Shown piece by piece: positions 12,575 through 24,310 of a stretch of DNA of 64,000 bases. Under the pieces are notes generated by a model. It worked only from the letters and a program-made list of their open reading frames with translations, searched no databases and was not told the DNA's origin. The position numbers were made by a program, and so were the translations under genes. Origin of the DNA: Apostichopus japonicus. Taxonomy: Eukaryota > Echinodermata > Holothuroidea > Aspidochirotida > Stichopodidae. The stretch is from positions 3,663,001-3,727,000 of the forward strand of contig NC_092576.1 in NCBI RefSeq assembly GCF_037975245.1, written 5' to 3'. Position 1 is the first letter of the stretch. Every line of letters starts with the position of its first letter.

Positions 12575-13125
12575 TTATTACAACAGTTAGAGACCTTCAA
12601 TCCTTGGTTTTAGTTTGTAGTCCGATTCTACCTGCACAGATTAATACAACAGTAGAGACCTTCCATCCTTGGTTTTAGTTTGTAGTCAGATTCTACCTGC
12701 AGCACAGATTATTACAACAGTAGAGACCTTCCATCCTTGGTTTTAGTTTGTAGTCAGATTCTACCTGCAGCACAGATTAATACAACAGTAGAGACCTTCC
12801 ATCCTTGGTTTTAGTTTGTAGTCAGATTCTACCTGCAGCACAGATTATTACAACAGTAGAGACCTTCCATCCTTGGTGTTAGTTTGTAGTCAGATTCTAC
12901 CTGCACAGATTATTACAACAGTAGAGACCTTCCATCCTTGGTGTTAGTTTGTAGTCAGATTCTACCTGCACAGATTATTACAACAGTTAGAGACCTTCAA
13001 TCCTTGGTTTTAGTTTGTAGTCCGATTCTACCTGCAGCACAGATTAATACAACAGTAGAGACCTTCAACCCTTGGTTTTAGTTTGTAGTCAGATTCAACC
13101 TGCACAGATTATAACAACAGTATTT
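12575..13125. repeat. Minisatellite, 65-68-bp unit
   Basis: About eight copies around acaacagtagagaccttcc and ttggttttagtttgtagtc. Length differs by a small indel at cctgcagcacag/cctgcacag. Confidence 0.93.
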
Positions 13126-13615
13126 CTAGACATTTTCTATGTCAAAGTCTGGTAGCTTTTTTATTTATGATTTTACATTATTACAGTATGGCAGAGAACT
13201 TGTTACAGGAAACTTACAGTACAGTCAGAGTGCAAACAATTCATTGTACTTGCTAATATGGGACTTCTTATTTTGTATGTAATTTGTTTAAACCCAGGCT
13301 TTCTTGGTTCATTATAAATTACAATGAGTAAGATAACCTTGTTTGGGTTTGCTTGAAAAAGTGAGAATTAAAATTCAGATACTGTACTACTTCAAAGAAA
13401 GCAGAATTTCTGTTAAGTTATCCTTGAATTATTTGTGTACTGGGGTAGCAGAACTTTGTTTTGTGCATTTTACCAGCTTATGTCACTGAATGAAATCCAA
13501 CTGTTTGCCTGGTTTAAGGTTAGAGCCTTCAATCTATTTCGGAGACTAAAAACTCAAGTTTTGACCCTTAATTTGAGGGAACTGCTTTAATGTGGTTTCT
13601 CTTTTTCCCTTCCAG
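13126..13615. other. Intron remainder before transmembrane exon A
   Basis: Unique AT-rich sequence ending in a strong polypyrimidine tract (ctctttttcccttccag) as acceptor. Confidence 0.6.
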
Positions 13616-13713
13616 TGATCCTAAAAGTCATTATTGGTGTGGCGGTGCTCCTTACAGTCGTGGCCATCGTCCTTCTCTTGGTGTTCCTCTTCAAAAAGAA
13701 GCAGATCATTTAA
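13616..13713 (+). CDS. Gene 1, alternative last exon A: transmembrane helix, 6-residue tail
   Basis: It enters in phase 1 from the stalk exon and reads VILKVIIGVAVLLTVV, then AIVLLLVFLF and KKKQII, stop at 13711-13713. That is one hydrophobic helix of about 22 residues followed by a stop-transfer lysine cluster, with only six cytosolic residues. This isoform would have no signalling tail. The helix plus basic anchor in the expected frame argues for a real coding exon. A second terminal exon of the same phase follows at 17681-17862. Confidence 0.85.
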
Positions 13714-15230
13714 TCAGTTATTGATTATATCACAGATATAATGATTCCTGCAGGGCTTGGAAAAAGACCTCAAAAGTCCTGCCAAGTTTGTGATAAATGT
13801 CTTGAACAGCTGCAGTTTAGAAGGGAATACAGAACATTAGTACTTAGCAAACTTTAGGCTGCTCTTTGCACTCCATGTTGCGAGTAATTACTGGAAACGA
13901 GATTGTAATTTATCAAACTTAGATTACAGCCCTTGTAGGTGTTGTATCAGATTAATCAGTGAGTGTACGTCTCTTGTAAGGATAGAACATGTATGTCAGT
14001 AAGTACCATGTCCCACACTTAGAATGTGAGCTAGAATACTAGCCACTTAGAATGTGAGGTACAATACTAGCCACTTAGAATGTCAGCTAGAATACTAGCC
14101 ACTTAGAATGTGAGGTACAATACTAACCACTTACAATGTGAGCTAGAATACTAGCCACTTAGAATGTGAGGTACAATACTAACCCCTCACAATGTCAGCT
14201 AGAATACTAGCCACTTAGAATGTGAGCTAGAATACTAGCCACTTAGAATGTGAGCTAGAATACTAGCCATTTAGAATGTGAGCTAGAATACTAGCCACTT
14301 AGAATGTGAGCTAGAATACTAGCCATTTAGAATGTGAGCTAGAATATTACTAGCCACTTAGAATGTGAGCTAGAATACTAGCCATTTAGAATGTGAGCTA
14401 GAATACTAGCCACTTAGAATGTGAGCTAGAATATTACTAGCCACTTAGAATGTGAGCTAGAATACTAGCCACTTAGAATGTGAGCTAGAATACTAGCCAT
14501 TTAGAATGTGAGCTAGAATACTAGCCACTTAGAATGTGAGCTAGAATACTAGCCACTTAGAATGTGAGCTAGAATAGTAGCCACTTAGAATGTGAGCTAG
14601 AATACTAGCCACTTAGAATGTGAGCTAGAATACTAGCCACTTAGAATGTGAGCTAGAATACTAACCACTTAGAATGTGAGCTAGAATACTAGCCACTCAG
14701 AATGTGAGCTAGAATACTAGCCACTTAGAATGTGAGCTAGAATACTAACCACTTAGAATGTGAGCTAGAATACTAACCACTTAGAATGTGAGCTAGAATA
14801 CTAGCCACTTAGAAATTTAGAATGTGAGATACAATACTAGCCACTTAAAATGTGCTAGCCACTTAAAAGTATTGTCAAGAAATATTAAGCATATTATGAA
14901 AGTAGATACTCCGAACTGTCAAAAAATAGTAAGCATATTATAAAAGTAGATACTCCAAACTGTCAAGAAAATGTGGAAACTTTAGTTGAGAGTTACTGAC
15001 CTGTTGGGCATGTGTAAAAAAGACTTTTTTTGGCATAAAACCTTTCTTTGCTCAAATTTCAAATTAGGGATAATGAACTCTGTACAGAGATGAGATGTTC
15101 TTGGCAGACTATTAACAGTACTCTATTTAGTTAGTGAGGAACCCGTGCCTTCTGCTGTTTATTTTGTGTGGTGAACATTTTTGAGTTGATTTTGAAAACT
15201 TGAAGTGTGTTATCCAATAAAGAAGTGTGC
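13714..15230 (+). other. Probable 3' UTR of isoform A
   Basis: The sequence after the stop contains a 28-bp minisatellite and then an AATAAA at 15216-15221, the first canonical poly(A) signal seen downstream. If that signal is used, the array is part of the mRNA. Inference only. Confidence 0.35.
14022..14865. repeat. Minisatellite, 28-bp unit, between alternative last exons
   Basis: About 30 copies around ccacttagaatgtgagct and agaatactag, very homogeneous in the centre. Some variants carry an extra atta. The left part alternates gagctagaat and gaggtacaat variants. Confidence 0.95.
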
Positions 15231-15660
15231 TATTGTGAGGCTGTTTATAAAATACATTGATAATATGAATGTTACCCACCTAGTGCTCTATGCATGATAC
15301 AACTATAGTATAGTATAACTTGATTTTATGCCATCTTGCCATTGAATGCATTCTTCCTGCTTCCTGTTACAACTGTTTACTTCCAAAATGTAACCTATCT
15401 ACTGTAGTTACACATTTGAAGTATTCTATGTGTGCTATCCATTACAGAAGTGTGCTATTATGTGGCTGTTTATAAATTACATTGCTAATATGGATGTAAC
15501 CCACCTTATCTCTATGCATGATACAACTATAATATAACTTGATTTCATGCCATCTTGCCAAATGCATTCTTCCTGTTACAACTGTTTACTTCCAATAACC
15601 TATAGTTACACATGTGTGGTATTCCATATGTGTAAACTATAGTAACATATGTACATAATA
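15200..15660. repeat. Tandem duplication of about 228 bp
   Basis: The segment starting with gaagtgtgctattgtg near 15222 recurs near 15448 with substitutions and small deletions. Shared landmarks are ctatgcatgatacaactata, ggctgtttataaa and tgttacaactgtttacttcc. The AATAAA at 15216 lies at the start of the first copy. The second copy has attaca instead. Confidence 0.8.
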
Positions 15661-16257
15661 CATAAAGTATTCTATGTGTGATATTTGTAAAGAGTATCAG
15701 TTGGATATAAGTGCTATTATACCAAAGCCAAATGAAATGTTTTAGTTCTGTTCTTATATTATTTTGTTATTAATTATAAAGTTTTACCTTGTTTATGAGA
15801 GTATATGTTGAATGCTGCTGCATACAAATTGAGATTCTAGTACTTAGTGTTACTATTTCATTATTATACAGTTTTAGTTCACAATATTTTTGCTATTTTA
15901 TTTCCTAGCGAGTATATAGCGTACGGTTATACTATGATGTTATTTGTTCACTGCTTTAATACTCTACATATTGGTCAAACAATGCTTTTAATATTTTCTA
16001 TTTCTATGAGGCCATCATTACTTATCATTCTGATCATAGTTTACTCAGAGTAGAATGATGATGATGCATCATTGCATTCACTCTGTTTTTGTCTTCACAA
16101 ACCTTTACAGAACAGTTAGGGAGTCTTCTACTCTGTTAAGCCAATTCAGACTTTATAGAAGACTTCCTTTCACATTGTAATATTTTTGTGATAAAACAAA
16201 TAAATAAACGAACAAACAAAATAAATAAACAAACTCTGCAGATTTAAGTGATGTTTA

Positions 16258-17490
16258 CTTCAACTTAGTTATTGTGTGCTGTGTTGGAGTGATAGTTCTA
16301 TGAATGCATACTCAACTTAGTTATTGTGTACTGTGTTGGAGTGATAGTCTATGAATGCATATTCAACTCAGTTATTGTGTGCTGTGTTGGAGTGATAGTC
16401 TATGGATGCATATTCAACTCAGTTATTGTGTGCTGTGTTGGAGTGATAGTCTATGAATGCATACTCAACTCAGTTATTGTGTACTGTGTTGGAGTGATAG
16501 TTCTATGAATGCGTTCTCAACTCAGTTATTGTGTACTGTGTTGGAGTGATAGTCTATGAATGCATATTCAACTCAGTTATTGTGTGCTGTGTTGGAGTGA
16601 TAGTCTATGAATGCATACTCAACTCAGTTATTGTGTACTGTGTTGGAGTGATAGTCTATGAATGCATATTCAATTCAGTTATTGTGTACTGTGTTGGAGT
16701 GATAGTCTATGAATGCATATTCAACTCAGTTATTGTGTGCTGTGTTGGAGTGATAGTCTATGAATGTGTTCTCAACTCAGTTATTGTGTGCTGTGTTGGA
16801 GTGATAGTCTATGAATGCATACTCAACTCAGTTATTGTGTACTGTGTTGGAGTGATAGTCTATGAATGCATACTCAACTCAATTATTGTGTACTGTGTTG
16901 GAGTGATAGTCTATGAATGCATATTCAACTCAGTTATTGTGTGCTGTGTTGGAGTGATAGGCTATGAATGCATATTCAACTCAGTTATTGTGTGCTGTGT
17001 TGGAGTGATAGTCTATGAATGCATATTCAACTCAGTTATTGTGTACTGTGTTTGAGTGATAGTCTATGAATGCATACTCAACTCAGTTATTGTGTGCTGT
17101 GTTGGAGTGATAGTCTATGAATGCATACTCAACTCAGTTATTGTGTACTGTGTTGGAGTGATAGTCTATGAATGCATATTCAATTCAGTTATTGTGTACT
17201 GTGTTGGAGTGATAGTCTATGAATGCGTTCTCAACTCAGTTATTGTGTGCTGTGTTGGAGTGATAGTCTATGAATGCATACTCAACTCAGTTATTGTGTA
17301 CTGTGTTGGAGTGATAGTCCATGAATGCATATTCAACTCAGTTATTGTGTACTGTGTTGGAGTGATAGTCTATGAATGCATACTCAACTCAGTTATTGTG
17401 TATTGTGTTGGAGTGATACTGTAGTTCTATGAATGCGTTCTCAACTCAGTTATTTTGTACTGTGTTGGAGTGATAGTCTATGAATGAATA
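16258..17490. repeat. Minisatellite, 51-bp unit
   Basis: About 24 copies containing gtgttggagtgatagtctat and gaatgcatactcaactcag. The unit is a multiple of three and has one frame without stops, so it gives ORFs of 60, 174 and 122 codons with a 17-residue repeat (VGVIVYECIFNSVIVYC). No start context, splice border or conservation supports translation. The same hexapeptide VGVIVY is encoded by the transmembrane exon 190 bp downstream (see findings). Confidence 0.95.
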
Positions 17491-17680
17491 GTGAATTCTG
17501 TGGGGTTTCATACAGTTGTAGAGTACAGTTTTTTCAACTGTATTAGAACTCTTGTTTTCTGAGTGTGAACAGGACGAGTTAGGTGGTGGGTGGAATCATT
17601 GGTACGTGCCTGAAGTTTCGACATGTTAACTATTAATATTCTATAATACTTAACAAATCTGTTTCTGTTCTATTTTCCAG

Positions 17681-17862
17681 GATGGCTTTTTGCACTTATA
17701 GTGATATTGATATTATTGATTATCCTGTTTATTGTTGGAGTTATTGTCTATTGCACGTGTTACAAGGAGGAGAAAGTTGCTGAAAGTGCAAACCCTACGG
17801 TTGCATATTCTCCTGTCGGAGAAAAAGTATACAACCCAACAACGGAAGAACAAGATGTCTAA
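17681..17862 (+). CDS. Gene 1, alternative last exon B: transmembrane helix, 32-residue tail
   Basis: Acceptor tattttccag; phase-1 entry compatible with the stalk exon. It reads GWLFALIVILILLIILFIVG and VIVYCTCY, followed by a charged tail beginning KEEKVAES and ending with stop at 17860-17862. The helix is followed by a 32-residue cytosolic tail with two tyrosines in YSPV and YNPT contexts. YSPV fits the Yxx-hydrophobic sorting motif. Exon A cannot be spliced to B because A ends in a stop, so A and B are alternative ends of the same receptor. The cysteines at the inner face (YCTC) could be palmitoylated (inference). Confidence 0.85.
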
Positions 17863-18889
17863 AGTTTGCACAGCTTACAGCATTCTCATTTAATTTGTTT
17901 CATATGATGCAAGCTCAGTTCTTTGTGAACACTTCACACGGTTTCCAACTATATACATTATGGCTTGGTGCTGCAAAATCTTTGTTTATAAATATGACTT
18001 GTTGGTGAGCTCATGGAGGTGGGTACAGCATAGGTTAAGGGGAGGGGGGGTGAGGGGTCAGTGCATGTCTTTATTATTACTATTTAGTCTTTCAATTAAC
18101 TATACAGGGAAGAGGCAAATGGAGTGGTTGCTGTTAACAATGATACCACTTGTTTGAGAAGCATAATCAAGTATGTATGTGTCAGTGTCTGTGTGTTAAA
18201 CTGTGTCATGATAGTTATGATGTGTAAGTACAGTAAGGGTCACTGCTGGATGTTACTTCTTAAACATGTTAACTCCCCCATTCCCCACCTGACCCCCCCC
18301 CACCCCTAGTGCATTTCAAGTGTACTAGTAACTGAGCTATCCCACATTCCATTGATAACACTGAGGCTGATGAAGTGATACTTTTCCATTTTTGTTGATA
18401 TCTAAGATCTGGAAGGTACATTAACAAACACTACCAGGTATTATCAGTTTACAACTCATGTTTGCAGTCTAAACTCCTTCATATATGCAGTAAATGTGAA
18501 AAAGTGAAAATGTTAAAAGCTTTAATGAATATGAAGGGAATGTCTTGGGTTGTGACACCCAAGGTCTATTTAACTGAAATGAAATCTTAACCAGCCTTCA
18601 CTGAAATAAGTGTATATACATGTTTGTCAGTGTTTAATTTTCAAATCTGTAAATGTTAACAACTCTTTCAACCATCTCTTTATATTTGGATTGGCTTTAA
18701 TATGCTCGCAGTTGTCGGAAATACTTGTGAAAATATGATGACACTTTTTACAACTTACTTTTTGGTGATCTATGAGAGGGAATGGCCAATGCTATGTAGA
18801 TATGTTACTTGTACGTGCTTCAATTTTGTGTATTAAAATAACTTGTTTGTGCTCCAAGTTACTACAGTGTGGTGTGTTAAATGGTGTCC
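17863..18889 (+). other. Probable 3' UTR / 3' flank of gene 1 isoform B
   Basis: Unique sequence with a short G-run (about 18038) and C-run (about 18293). No canonical AATAAA is obvious in the first kilobase, so the end of the transcript is not defined. Short ORFs here show no motif. Confidence 0.35.
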
Positions 18890-19030
18890 TTCGTCAATGC
18901 TAAGTTAATGGACATATTGTGTATTTTGTCAATGCTAAGTTCATGGACATATTGTGTGTTTTGTCAATGCTAAGTTCATGGACATATTGTGTATTTTGTC
19001 AATGCAAAGTTCATGGATATATTGTGTAAT
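18890..19030. repeat. Short tandem array, 35-bp unit
   Basis: Four copies of a unit containing gtcaatgctaagttcatgg and acatattgtgtatttt. The last copy is diverged. Confidence 0.9.
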
Positions 19031-20920
19031 TAAAGGATATTCCAGGGCAAAAGTTCCTTTTAATTGGTGAAAGGGAAACACGTTTACTGTATAGCTTTCA
19101 GGTGACATTTGCATTCAATCTCTATGCAGTGTTACCAGATAATGCTGAAATTGTACCACACCAGTACATGAAGCAGAATGGTTAGATGTCATAGTTGCAA
19201 ACAGACAGCAAAATGTCTCGTTTCTCTTTGTTTTTTTTTCTCACATGATTGTTTTGTCCTCAGATTAGATAGGGTTACAAATATAAAATAACAAATATAT
19301 CAGTATTACAGAAGTGTAATTATATCGAGAAAAGACATAAAACAGCTCTAATGTCGGTGTGGATCTATGACATCACACCTGTTTGTTTCAAGTTCATGTT
19401 ATATGACATTATGTGAAGTTTAAATGTTGACCTCTCTAGAATGATATTTAATAGGATAATATATCAATCATACGGTTTGGATTACAGTAAAGTAAAGTAA
19501 AGTCAAATTTATTGATATCAATCATAAAATGAAGATATAATAAAATGGATTCCGCAGCTTAAAAATATATACAAAAATATGATAAAAATATCATCTAGTT
19601 ATATGACTGTTCAAAAGCTTTATACTCCTCGGTAAAAAAGAACGTCTAAAGCGTTCAGTACGCATATGAGATAGGGTATACAACCTACATGGAGTGGTGT
19701 AATACTTATGGAGAGGATGGTCAGGATCAGTCAAAATCCCAAGATTACATAATGAAGTACAATTTCTTCAATGTACTGATCATCTATAGAATAATACTTT
19801 CTGAAATGTCTGTTAATCAAATTAAGTCGAGTCTTGAAACAGGAAGAGGTTACTTGCCATTTCCTGCTCTTATTAATATTCCTGTTGGATTTTGCAGCTG
19901 ATTATTTCTTTCATTGATTCCAGTCACAATTATTCAATATATTAATTAGTTTGTCGTCTTGGGTGTGAACATGATTATATTCACTACAAGGAAGTAGTTA
20001 TCTTACTATCTAATCTATCTATCCACCAGGGAGTTGTTATGGAACAACTCCCTGCTTCCACTGATAATAAACATTACAGTTAGTGATATGATACTCTCAT
20101 GTTTTCACACCAAGTTTCTCCCAGTTTAGTCTGTTCTCGTTAATATGATCTCTGACAAACAGGAAATTATGTTGTCATTGATATGAATGCTATTAATAAT
20201 TTCAGTTATACTTTACCCTATTGTGTAGTGTTTTATATTAAATGTTTAATAGTTCTTATATCTGTGGTACCAGAATTAGTTATTACTCAAGATGAAAGCT
20301 GACTGTGTGCAACAAGTTGATTTATAGTGGAAACTTAAGACCTTATAGTGAGTACTAATATTATTTATGTATCAACACTGTATCCATGGGTATAACATAA
20401 TACTCATTAAGTTTCCACATTTAATGCATGTGCTCAACATCAGTTGTTTTTAACCATTTTCTTGTACCTAGATGATCAGTAATATTGATGTGATAACTTT
20501 TTATGATAATATTATTTTCATGATAATATTCTTTACATGTTCCCTTGTGAGTGATTAATTTAGATGATATTCACCATAAAATTGATTGCTTAAGCATCTC
20601 TGATAATTGTCTGTAACCATATTGGGTGTAATTTGTTATGTGTGACATCACTGTATCATTGACTTGTGCCTACTGTTAATACTTATTCAACCAAAAGAAT
20701 TTGTGTAAACCGTAAATAATTCTTAGTTTGTATTTCGTCTCTTTCCTCTTCCTGTATGATGCAAACTGAAGTACAACATGATGTTATCAATCCATTGTTA
20801 TCCTGAAGTATAATATTCCATTGAGATCATTTGCATCTTTCTATTCAATGTCAATTGTTGTTATTACTTTTGTAACCTCTGTATATAATAATCATTTCAT
20901 ATTTCATGAACTGATCTGGT
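19031..20920. other. Intergenic, mostly unique AT-rich sequence
   Basis: No gene recognised. The one repeat trace is the retroelement tail listed separately. Confidence 0.5.
19488..19700 (-). mobile_element. Non-LTR retroelement 3' tail fragment (tentative)
   Basis: Read on the minus strand, the segment ends in ...aataaatttgactttac followed by repeated tttac. A short simple repeat right after a poly(A)-signal-like stretch is typical of the 3' end of LINE- or SINE-type retroposons. No reverse-transcriptase coding is left. Confidence 0.35.
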
Positions 20921-20924
20921 GTGG

Positions 20925-21800
20925 ATGCTTAAACACTAGATCTGATCCAGTGTTTGGATGCTTTAACACTAGATCTAATCCAGTGTGTGAATGCTTTAAC
21001 ACTAGATCTGATCCAGTGTATCAATGCTTAAACACTAGATCCAATCTGGTGTGCTGGTACTTTAACACTAGATCTGATCCAGTGTTTGAATGCTTAAACA
21101 ATAGATCCAATCTGGTGTGTGGATGCTTTAACAATAAATCTGATCCATTGTTTGGTTCCTTAAACACTAGATCCAATCTTATATGTGGGTGCTTTAACAC
21201 TAGATCAGATCCGGTGTTCGATCCTTTAACACTAGATCTGATCCAGTGTATCGATGCTTTAACAATAAATCTGATCCAGTTTATGGTTCCTTAAACACTA
21301 GATCCAATCTGGTGTGTGGATGCTTTAACATTAGATCTGATCAGTGTGTGGATGCTTTAACAATAGATCTGATCATTGTGTGGATGCTTAACAATAGATC
21401 TAAGCCAGTGTTTGGATGCTTTAACAATAAATCTGATCCAGTTTATGCTTCCTTATACACTAGATCCAATCTTGTGTGTGGATACTTTAACAATTGATCT
21501 GATCCAGTGTTTGGATGCTCTAACACTAGATCTAATCCAGTGTTTGGATGCTTTAACAATCGATCTGATCCAGTGTATTGATGCTTAAACACTAGATCCA
21601 ATCTGGTGTTTTGGTGCTTTAACACTAGATCTGATCAAGTGTTTGGATGCTTTAACAATAGTTTTGATCCAGTGTTTGAATGCTTTAACAATATATCTGA
21701 TCAATTGTATTGATGCTTAAATACTAGATCCAATCTGGTGTTTTGGTGTTTTAACAATAGATCTGATCCAGTGTTTGGATGCATTAACACTATATCATTG
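20925..21800. repeat. Minisatellite, 33-bp unit
   Basis: About 26 copies around aacactagatctgatccagt and gtttggatgcttt, with variants (acaatagat, acaataaat, agatccaatctggtg). Unit length divisible by three again gives overlapping ORFs on both strands (up to 157 codons, repeat NTRSDPVFxC). Shifts between frames at single-base indels show there is no selection on a reading frame. Confidence 0.93.
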
Positions 21801-22394
21801 TCAGCATTATAACCTGAGGTTTTGAACACCTTTGTAATGTTGTTAAAGAAATGTTCATGTCCAGATCAGACCAGTAGTTTCAAATGGTGATGAGATCCTT
21901 GGGATCAGAGTGTGAAAGATGTCTCTGGTAGAATGCATCAAAATCTACTCAATGGATCTGACTATGTCTGGTGTAAGACACTATCACTGAAATACAATGA
22001 TAGATGAAATGTTATATGATAGATGAAATGTAATCATAGTAATATGTTTATATCATGAATGCGGTTGCGGTAATGCACAGTTTGATGATAAATAAATTTT
22101 CCAATGCAGCTTACTCCCCATAAAAGTTGTTTGTGTTTATTATTAAGAAGAGAGAGTCTGTGAGCTGAGCAATCTCATAACGGTAGAGGCGAGCCTTTTT
22201 TTTTTAATGATGATTGGTGTGTGGTACAGATAAGGTTATGGTGATCAACAATTATGATCAGTAACTAAAAAATATGGTGATGATCAGAAACAACAAAAAA
22301 TTAAATAATTATCAACACTTTAAAGAAACAAACACTCTGAATATAAGTAGATCTAATTTTTCTTTTTTAAGCTAGTGTAGCATTTCATGGAGTG
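21801..22394. other. Intergenic, no recognised feature
   Basis: AT-rich unique sequence with a short T-run near 22196. Confidence 0.5.
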
Positions 22395-22560
22395 TTGTGT
22401 AGGATCCCTTTATTGAGTGTGACTGATGTATGTTAATCCATAACATCCCTATATTGTGTGTGACTGATGTATATGAATCCATAAAATCCCCTTTATTGTG
22501 TGTGACTAATGATTGTGAATCTGTTTAATTCTTTATTGTGTGTAACTGATGTATGTAAGT
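22395..22560. repeat. Short tandem array, about 45-bp unit
   Basis: Four diverged copies around tgtgtgactgatgtatgt and atccataacatccc. Confidence 0.8.
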
Positions 22561-22570
22561 ACGTAACATC

Positions 22571-22874
22571 TAGTGTTTGCACGTGGTATTTAATTCGGGT
22601 ACCCGCCCGACGCGATACTACCTGGTTCCTAATTTATTACCCAAATCCTACGCAAAGTGTGATTTTTTTATTTATTTTTTTGCAAACCGATGGTTAGGCA
22701 GATTTTCATTGACTTAGTGTAGAGTTAGGCTACCATGGGGTCGAAGATAACAACACCAGTTAAAGTATTCCATGGATATCTTATAACTGCGTCACAATTT
22801 CAGCTAATGAACATATGGCTAGGCTAGATTATCCCCTTGACTTAGTGTGGTGTAAGGCAACCATGGGGTCGAAC
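22571..22874 (+). mobile_element. hAT-like element fragment (family of 42071-43285), 5' part
   Basis: It begins TAGTGTTTGCACG and continues gggtacccgcccgacgcgat and gttcctaatttattaccc, like the left part of the complete copy at 42071-43285. Homology stops at about 22874, where a different repeat starts. No right end or target duplication found. Confidence 0.7.
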
Positions 22875-23553
22875 GATAAGCTTGCTGGACGAGTTTAAGA
22901 GTCTATAGACAGAAAAACTATTGAAATGAACGTAGCAAGAATATGGCTAAATTAGGTGACCTATTCTTCTGTCATCTAGGCTGTCATTTCTATCGCGTGC
23001 CGTTTCATTCAACACTACCCGCCGAAAAAGACTAAGATCCGATCTTGTCAGTTTGTTACCCGTTTACGCAGATAATATTTCAGTTGAGAAAACAGTTGAG
23101 AAATTTGCATCAGATTGCAATCGTCGGATACCTCTCGCCTTCTCTTATTAGGCAAACTTAAACATTTAATAGCTACAGTTGTATCAAAGACAATTACTGG
23201 CTATAGTTGTATCAAAGACATTTCAGGCCTATCTTTGTATCTATAAGTATCAGAAGTTGAAACGTAAGACTACTATGTACATGTACCTTGCTAATTTTAA
23301 ATACATTATGTAGTATTGAATTACGTACTATTTTAACTCATTTGTTTTTTGGGTTTAAAAGTGATATTGAATGAGGTGTCTCAAGTTAGCAAGAGGCCAG
23401 GGAACCAGAATGAACACTCGGGAAGGGCCGTTTCCGGCCATCTGGGGGCCGGTTTATAAAACCAAAAATTTTCTTGTACGCTCCGCGCCAACCGATGGTG
23501 GCGCTCCGCTCAGATAGTCGTGCAAACAACTTTGCAAATCCTGGCTACGCCTG
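22875..23553 (+). mobile_element. Repeat shared with 46237-47116 (right end of hAT-like element)
   Basis: Starting at cgataagcttgctggacgag, about 670 bp are nearly identical to the block at 46237. The block ends with the recurrent GC-rich core (gcgccaaccgatggtggcg) and ctggctacgcctg, a shortened form of the ctggctacg... terminus. Here a 163-bp internal segment is single-copy; at 46523-46849 it is tandemly duplicated. Confidence 0.8.
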
Positions 23554-24302
23554 TGGGTCAAACTCAAAGCTATTTCGAATGGAAAAAATTTGTTAAGATA
23601 TTAACAAGAAATAAACTCTAATTCGGAAGATTCCTACATTAGCAACTAGCATGATTTCACCTCATTTTGTCTCAAAAGAAAACTTGTTCCTTGTTTCCCA
23701 GTTTGCACATTGGATATTGCAGTGCTAGTATGCATTTTCCTTGAGGGGGGGGGGGGGGGCGTTATGGAGTGATGTGTATACGCAAATAAGATAAGACAAT
23801 AAGAGTTATAAAGGGTACTAAAATAAGGCTGCATCAGTCCAATCGAATTAATGCAAAGTGCCCTTTGATGTCGGTGCCCCCCCCCCCCAGATTAAAAGTG
23901 CTTCCGCCTCCCTTGCATGTCCCTTGTTAATTCACAAATCATTTTCGCTAAGTTTTTTAAATTTTGCAGCTGATATTGTAATTCAATCTAAATTCACTGA
24001 CTTCCACTGACTCTTTCTTAGTTATATGTTATTATGTTGGGTGCCTAACGATGCATGTAGACAACTGAATTACAACTTGGAAGCTCCATACAATACTATA
24101 TAGTCATGCCCATTGATAACTTTTTAATATTACAGCAAGTGTTTATCTATCAGCATCCTTCCACTTATTAAGTTTCAATACCAGGCATGTGTATAGGGTT
24201 GCAGGGGTTACATAATTCTAATCATGGTTTAGGCCCTTGTACGTGCAACATTCCTTTCTGTCTGTGCTTATGTAAGGCCATCTAAGGTCTAATGATTTAT
24301 CT
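23554..24302. other. Intergenic with C- and G-homopolymers
   Basis: Contains a 14-16 base G-run at about 23745 and a C-run at about 23878, probably ends of decayed elements of the GC-run-rich hAT-like type. No gene recognised. Confidence 0.45.
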
Positions 24303-24310
24303 TCCACAGT

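Noticed and set aside
16326-17424. ORFs of 60, 174 and 122 codons with a regular 17-residue hydrophobic repeat
   Set aside because: They are translations of the 51-bp minisatellite. Unit length divisible by three keeps one frame open, and units with indels break it without compensation.
20821-21625. Repetitive ORFs (NTRSDPVFGC-type) on both strands
   Set aside because: Translation of the 33-bp minisatellite. Overlapping frames on both strands are equally open and single-base indels switch frames.
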